This document shows, piece by piece, positions 3,601-6,572 of a stretch of 6,572 bases of DNA. This DNA is from Flavobacteriales bacterium (GTDB taxonomy: Bacteria; Bacteroidota; Bacteroidia; Flavobacteriales_D; Sanyastnellaceae), in NCBI GenBank assembly GCA_030728235.1, contig JANRAA010000164.1, positions 18,500 through 25,071 of the forward strand, given 5' to 3'. Below the pieces are notes generated by a model. It had not been told where the DNA came from. It saw nothing but the letters and a program-made list of their open reading frames with translations, and did not search any database. Every line of letters begins with the position of its first letter. The stretch's first letter is position 1. Made by a program: the position numbers and the translations under genes.

Positions 3601-6572
3601 AGATATTGTGGTTGATTGTGGCACCGATGTGCCAGTGCAATCACCTGTTGTTGCCGACCAGTGTGGCGCTGTTTCACTCAGCTTGAACGAAGTATGGATT
3701 GATGATGTGGAATACTGTGCGGTGCTTCAGCGCACCTGGACTGCAACAGATGCTTGTGGAAATACTTCAGTAGCCTCTCAATTGGTTACTTGGGTAGATG
3801 GCGAAGGACCAGTTTTTAACGGTGTCCCAGCCGATGGTGTTGCTTCTTGCAACGATATTGAAAATGTCGCAACTGTAACGGCTATTGATGCTTGCGAAGG
3901 CAGTGTGCCCGTTTTCATGGATGAAGTGTTTTCGGTACAAGGGTGTGAGATCACAATCGTTCGGACATGGACAGCAGCAGATATGTGTGGAAATGTTTCT
4001 ACCGCGACGCAGACATTAATTGCAAACGATACCTCAGCTCCAGTTATCACAGGAGATCCTGTTTTGTCTATTGAATGTTCAGATTCAAGCAATGAATCGC
4101 TCGTTTCTGTTGCTGATGACTGCCTGTTTGCTGTTGAATTAACCTTTACAGACGTTTTTGTTGGCGCTGGCGCTGCGGTTTGTCAAGAAACATACGAACG
4201 TACTTACACAGCTACCGACATCTGTGGCAACACAGCAACTTTTGTTCAGCTATTGAACATAATCGACCAATCAGCACCGGTATTCACATTTGTGCCTGCC
4301 GATGTAGCGATTACATGCGGAGAAACAGCCGAGCTTATCGACGCAGTAGCTACCGACTTGTGTTCTGACGTTACCATCACTTTTGAAGAGATTTCATTGA
4401 ATGGAGAGTGCGGTGATGAGTTACAGCGCGTATGGACGGCTACTGACGATTGTGGTAATACCTCAACAGCAACACAGATCGTTTCATATGTTGATGATGT
4501 TAGTCCAGTAATTACTGGTGTGCCAGCATCCATCTCTTTGAACTGTGGTGACGCTATTCCATCTGCTCCGCAGGTTTCAGTTACTGATAACTGCGATGTA
4601 GCTGTGATGCTCGTTTTCAGCCAAACTACATACCCTGGAAGTTGTCCGAACAACTACCAAATCATCAGAAGTTGGTCTGCGACCGATGCCTGTGGAAACG
4701 TAGCTGTGCAGTCGCAAATCATCACCGTATCAGACAATGAAGCGCCGGTTTTCGACTACATACCACAAGACGAGACTGCAGATTGTGGTAATCTGCCAGA
4801 ACCGGCAGTGCTCACTGCTACCGACAACTGTTCAGAAGTAAGCATCTCATACTCACAAACTGTGGGTAGCGGCGGATGTCCGAACATTTTCAGAACATGG
4901 GTAGCTACCGATGCCTGTGGAAATACAGCTACAGTAACGCAAACCATCTTCGTAGAAGACAACGAACCGCCATTGCTAACTGGTATTCCTTCAAATACAC
5001 AAGCGACTTGTAATTCAATACCAGATATGCCGACACCCGATGTTTCGGATAACTGCGACGACAACGTGGCCATAACCATGAACGAGTCGATTGTTGGAAG
5101 CGGGTGTTTTTACACCATCATCCGCACATGGATCGCCAGTGATGACTGTGGTAACACGACCATCGTATCGCAGTCAATTCAAGTGGAAGATACCGAAGCA
5201 CCGATTTTTGTCAACGTACCAGCTGAAATGACCGTTGAATGTTCGAACGTTGGCGCACTTCCGCTGCCACAGGTGATCGATGATTGTGGGAATTCAGTGT
5301 CTATCATTTCTGAAGATGTTATAATGGGAATGGGATGCACGTATGATATCGAGCGTAGATACACAGCTACCGATTTGTGCGGACATTCAGCGCAAGCTAC
5401 CATGATCATTCACGTGATCGATACCACACCTCCAGTAATCACTGGTGTAGGTCCGAATACATTTGTGTCTTGCAACAACATTCCTTCACCAAATAATGCT
5501 GTAGCCATTGACGCATGTGGCGGACAAACTTCATTGACTGTTGTAGATACCCAAATCGGAACTGGTTGTAGCTATATCATAAGCCGCACATACAATGCAC
5601 TTGATGCCTGTGGAAATGGAACCAGCTTAACCCAGTTGATTTACGTTCAAGACAATACAGCACCAGTATTTATTGGTGTTCCAGACAACGTAGTTATCGG
5701 TTGCAATGATCCGATTCCTGGTGTGGCTCAAGTGGGAGCCCTCGACAACTGCAGTGGAGCGCCGCAAGTGAATTTCTTCCAATACACAGAAACCAATGGA
5801 TGTTCTCAGATCATAACCAGAGTGTGGACAGCATCTGATGCGTGTGGAAATCAGGCAACAGCCATGAGAACCATTACCATTACAGACAATGTAGCGCCGA
5901 CATTTACATTTGTTCCTGCGAATACCACTGTTGATTGTGGAGCTATTCCAGCAGTTGAAATGGCAATCGCTACAGACAATTGTGCAGCGAGTGTTACCAT
6001 CGAAATGGTAGAAGAAATCATCGCCGGTGGTTGTCCGTTTGAGATACGCCGTGTATTCATCGCTACCGACGAATGCGGAAACGAAGCCACTGCCGTACAA
6101 AGCATCTTCGTGAACGATAACGTAGCACCAACGCTTAGTTTATATCCTGCCGATGAGGCAGTGACATGTGAAACATTTACTGAAGCGCCTGCAGTTCAAG
6201 CGATTGATAATTGCAGTGGAGTAGAAGTAGTGTTGGAAGAAATTTGGGGCGCACCGGGTTGTGTTCAGACGCTTACGCGGATATGGACAGCTACCGACAA
6301 TTGTGGCAATGCCGTTCAACATACCCAAGTAGTTACTATAACAGATGTCAGCTCACCCGTGTTTACCTCAGCACCTGCCGATATGGTTATAAACTGTTTG
6401 CAGGTGCCAGAAATGCAGATTTTAGTAGCTGAAGATGACTGCAACAACACACTTGTTGAGTCGTTCGAGCAAATAGAAACTACTGATTGTGCTACCGAGT
6501 ACACCATCGTTCGCAACTGGATAGCTACTGTTGCCTGCGGCATTGCAGCAACAGCACTTCAGACCATTGTAG
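587..6572 (+). CDS. Giant secreted LamG / HYR-like repeat surface protein, 5' part
   Basis: One frame stays open from ATG 587 to the right edge: 1,995 codons with no stop, so the C-terminus is outside the window. The start is chosen because an in-frame TAA at 569-571 limits upstream extension and the ATG opens a clear signal peptide. No Shine-Dalgarno is visible, which is normal in Bacteroidota. Domain order: signal peptide (1-19), LamG-like domain (24-243), unnamed aromatic-rich module (256-434), first HYR-like repeat (437-511), second repeat split by a module of about 170 residues (512-763), then sixteen HYR-like repeats (764-1995). The stalk is acidic, has no lysine after residue 401, and has four cysteines per repeat. 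Known relatives are Bacteroidota cell-surface or secreted adhesin-like proteins, usually exported by the type IX system through a C-terminal sorting or gliding-motility-associated domain; that domain is predicted, not seen. Role in adhesion is inferred from architecture. The ligand is unknown. Confidence 0.93.
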   Translation, partial: MKNLYPILIFLFAGVQIFGQSRVTEGLLDLYTFAEGNGDFVHDVSGVGFPSVLEIEDPSKVEWQAGGGIRFMQPTIIRSLYQAQDIYNAVSASNEVTLEAWVKPTNNSQSGPARIVTMSHGASEANLMLTQNNNAYGVRMRTASTDLAGNPMLTTASGSTSNSQIQHVVYTRSSNGAEKMYINGVEAKSGTRSGNCSNWYDNYRLAIGNEIDADRPWLGTVYLVAAYGRALSANEVAENHAAGAFQSGGNASAETCPQSNCFIDGYGSTFRSLWLPSLPNGVLENFEFDADGGHFDVFEDGTAHMYGNCINMTNAAYGFYVDYWFTGRMNWSEWSALGRSWKGTASIVGNYYTTWDYYIMDPNKENVLIGTGSYDGSLLNATHRPSDYTYGLQVGIAANDKNQEPGLSCWFDYTGTINGNSVSNHGDFNLEGGCEDLPVLNCAVDITVDCIDGAYDPIVTGTPIIYCEQSFDLSYADASTGGDCPLSIVRTWTAVDANGNEATCTQNITVVDEIAPVIFPMATVTTDCEFMLNTAAVATDNCSDVAVSIDVLDSYMASDCTTGQLRTQTQGGWGTNPNGNNPGEYLNANFNAAFPNGLTIGCGPNTLSLTTAQAVRDFLPSGSTPSALNGALVNPGGAYSNVLAGQLVAATLSTGFDAYDANFGASGLSLGDLFFTNGPHTGWSVNQLLAFANQAIGGCVAANLSELNESLTMLNENYTDGSTDNGNLACASFSGCALAYEILITAVDACGNESTLNQTVYVQDNSSPIVLNAPADVTVECGQIPEAGIEYEDGCFTNEVTMTVTDEEFSGACQPTIQRTYTLTDPCGNVTTHIQYITVIDTQAPVFTNAPQNLVLQCGDAIPAADVQATDNCGAPTVVFNEVSSALDCGQLIVRTWTASDLCGNSEILIQEILVEDNEGPVADNAPADATVSCDAIPSMAAVTFTDACSVVVSVNSNESVIGSGCDYDLLRTWTATDACGNTTIVTQTIHVSDNEAPVFEEVPQDIVVDCGTDVPVQSPVVADQCGAVSLSLNEVWIDDVEYCAVLQRTWTATDACGNTSVASQLVTWVDGEGPVFNGVPADGVASCNDIENVATVTAIDACEGSVPVFMDEVFSVQGCEITIVRTWTAADMCGNVSTATQTLIANDTSAPVITGDPVLSIECSDSSNESLVSVADDCLFAVELTFTDVFVGAGAAVCQETYERTYTATDICGNTATFVQLLNIIDQSAPVFTFVPADVAITCGETAELIDAVATDLCSDVTITFEEISLNGECGDELQRVWTATDDCGNTSTATQIVSYVDDVSPVITGVPASISLNCGDAIPSAPQVSVTDNCDVAVMLVFSQTTYPGSCPNNYQIIRSWSATDACGNVAVQSQIITVSDNEAPVFDYIPQDETADCGNLPEPAVLTATDNCSEVSISYSQTVGSGGCPNIFRTWVATDACGNTATVTQTIFVEDNEPPLLTGIPSNTQATCNSIPDMPTPDVSDNCDDNVAITMNESIVGSGCFYTIIRTWIASDDCGNTTIVSQSIQVEDTEAPIFVNVPAEMTVECSNVGALPLPQVIDDCGNSVSIISEDVIMGMGCTYDIERRYTATDLCGHSAQATMIIHVIDTTPPVITGVGPNTFVSCNNIPSPNNAVAIDACGGQTSLTVVDTQIGTGCSYIISRTYNALDACGNGTSLTQLIYVQDNTAPVFIGVPDNVVIGCNDPIPGVAQVGALDNCSGAPQVNFFQYTETNGCSQIITRVWTASDACGNQATAMRTITITDNVAPTFTFVPANTTVDCGAIPAVEMAIATDNCAASVTIEMVEEIIAGGCPFEIRRVFIATDECGNEATAVQSIFVNDNVAPTLSLYPADEAVTCETFTEAPAVQAIDNCSGVEVVLEEIWGAPGCVQTLTRIWTATDNCGNAVQHTQVVTITDVSSPVFTSAPADMVINCLQVPEMQILVAEDDCNNTLVESFEQIETTDCATEYTIVRNWIATVACGIAATALQTIV
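656..1315 (+). other. LamG / concanavalin A-like lectin domain, residues 24-243
   Basis: The segment follows the LamG_3-type pattern closely. It opens with GLLDLYTFAEGNG and DVSG (about residues 26-46), has the hallmark strand VTLEAWVKP at 96-104, then HVVYTR at 167-172, MYINGVE at 180-186, and a closing strand WLGTVYLVAAYGRALS from W217, ending in the helix-like NEVAENHAAG at about 243. The length, about 220 residues, is usual for the family. LamG domains form a beta-jellyroll that often binds glycans or proteins. Here it is the outermost N-terminal domain, which suits a binding head; the ligand cannot be predicted. Confidence 0.85.
1352..1888 (+). other. Uncharacterised aromatic-rich module, residues 256-434
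   Basis: Between the LamG domain and the repeats lie about 180 residues rich in Trp, Tyr, Asn and Gly. Landmarks are a paired C256/C260 at the start, NWSEWSALGRSWKG from N330, TWDYY from about 354, HRPSDYTYGLQVGIAAN from H383, and CWFDYTG from C409, finishing with a GDFNLEGGC tail at 426-434. The pattern (predicted all-beta, with a 'W..Y.G' strand and a GD.N.DL-like end) resembles modules that recur in Bacteroidota surface proteins next to LamG or HYR regions, but I cannot attach a family name. It could be a second binding domain or a linker fold. The last lysine of the visible protein, K401, is in this module. Confidence 0.55.
1895..2119 (+). repeat. HYR-like repeat 1 (divergent), residues 437-511
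   Basis: This 75-residue unit has the layout of the later repeats (ITVDC, then PIIYC, then GGDC, then VRTWTAVD) and ends with ITVVD leading into EIAP. It differs at the core: the usual D-x-C-G-N reads DANGN, so the fourth cysteine is replaced by asparagine, while an extra cysteine follows three residues after that motif (EATCTQ). It also has an additional cysteine near its start (C442). It looks like the classic HYR/TCTQTITV subtype rather than the form used in repeats 3-18. Confidence 0.75.
2120..2875 (+). repeat. HYR-like repeat 2, split by an inserted module, residues 512-763
   Basis: The unit starts like its neighbours (DEIAPVIF, TTDC, ATDNC) and ends like them (VDACGNESTLNQTVYV) but is 252 residues long instead of about 77. 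The spacing from C736 to the cysteine of DACGN is 13 residues, the same as in repeat 3, so C736 is the true third cysteine and the extra sequence sits between the second and third cysteines. N-terminal half about 2120-2266, C-terminal half about 2777-2875. Confidence 0.75.
2267..2776 (+). other. LRTQTQGGWG module inserted in repeat 2, residues 561-730
   Basis: About 170 residues of non-repeat sequence interrupt repeat 2. Landmarks: LRTQTQGGWG at 565-574, an Asn/Gly-rich NPNGNNPGEYL stretch, FPNGLTIGC ending at C602, VRDFLPSG, VLAGQLVAATLSTGFD at 642-657, IGGC ending at C699, a leucine-rich helix-like segment, and NENYTDGSTDNG at 715-726. Four cysteines (560, 602, 699, 730) lie in or at the edge of the insert, enough for two extra disulphides. 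I recall this signature as recurring in large Bacteroidota secreted proteins, but know of no family name or function. The VLAGQ region looks amphipathic and helical, unlike the all-beta repeats, so it is probably a separate globular domain projecting from the stalk. Confidence 0.6.
2876..6572 (+). repeat. Tandem array of sixteen HYR-like four-cysteine repeats (units 3-18)
   Basis: Each unit starts with D-N/T-x-A/S/P-P and ends in a hydrophobic strand such as QTIxV. Unit starts are 2876, 3107, 3335, 3566, 3797, 4028, 4265, 4493, 4733, 4958, 5189, 5420, 5651, 5885, 6116 and 6344, so lengths are 75-80 residues, most often 77 (231 nt). The shared pattern is P-x(n)-V-x-C, then T-D-N-C, then G-x-G-C, then R-T-W-x-A-T-D-x-C-G-N. 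Each unit has exactly four cysteines, an invariant Arg before an aromatic, and no lysine. HYR-like domains are immunoglobulin-type beta sandwiches that build stalks in extracellular proteins. Pairing of cysteines within each unit is inferred. Unit 13 has CGH for CGN and unit 18 has TVACGI for TDxCGN. At DNA level only the core is well conserved, so the array is old rather than freshly amplified. Unit 18 is cut at or near its end by the window edge. Confidence 0.9.

Noticed and set aside
5627..6100. 157-residue minus-strand frame, rich in Cys and Arg
   Set aside because: Antisense shadow of repeats 14-16; cysteine richness is an artefact of reading the reverse complement of the core codons.
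1981..6543. A series of minus-strand frames sharing a motif like AVHVRTI
   Set aside because: They look like a family of related proteins, but the shared motif is just the reverse complement of the conserved RTWTATD core of the sense repeats. Their similarity is inherited from the sense array.
2876..6572. CRISPR-like or satellite repeat array
   Set aside because: The 231-nt periodicity is in frame, encodes conserved protein domains, and units are too long and too diverged at DNA level for CRISPR or satellite DNA.

Overview
This window is one strand of protein-coding DNA, all read left to right. It looks like the chromosome of a Bacteroidota bacterium, most likely a Flavobacteriales-type marine or freshwater lineage. 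Three things suggest this: a signal peptide that leaves an N-terminal glutamine, no recognisable Shine-Dalgarno sequence, and protein families (DUF2807/GIN adhesin-head domain, LamG, four-cysteine HYR-like repeats) that typically occur together in that phylum. No RNA gene, insertion sequence, CRISPR array or phage feature was seen.

Layout. Positions 1-367 hold the 3' end of a gene whose 121 visible residues look like the C-terminal half of a DUF2807 (GIN domain) surface protein. Positions 368-586 are non-coding and contain two competing hairpins next to the following start codon. From 587 to the right edge a single open frame of 1,995 codons runs without a stop. It encodes the N-terminal part of a giant secreted, multidomain surface protein.

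The giant protein has, in order: a signal peptide (about residues 1-19); a LamG/concanavalin-like domain (about 24-243); an aromatic-rich module of no named family (about 256-434); then 18 tandem HYR-like repeats of about 77 residues (437-1995). Repeat 2 is split by an inserted module of about 170 residues with an LRTQTQGGWG signature. From residue 402 to the window edge (1,594 residues) there is not one lysine. Repeats 3-18 each carry exactly four cysteines in fixed register and, with three exceptions, exactly one arginine.

Working together (inference): the architecture fits a long, rigid, acidic, disulphide-laddered stalk that presents a carbohydrate- or ligand-binding head (LamG plus the next module) away from the cell. 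Such proteins usually end in a type IX secretion sorting or gliding-motility-associated C-terminal domain, which here would lie beyond the window. The DUF2807 neighbour is also probably an envelope protein, but nothing in the window ties the two functionally.
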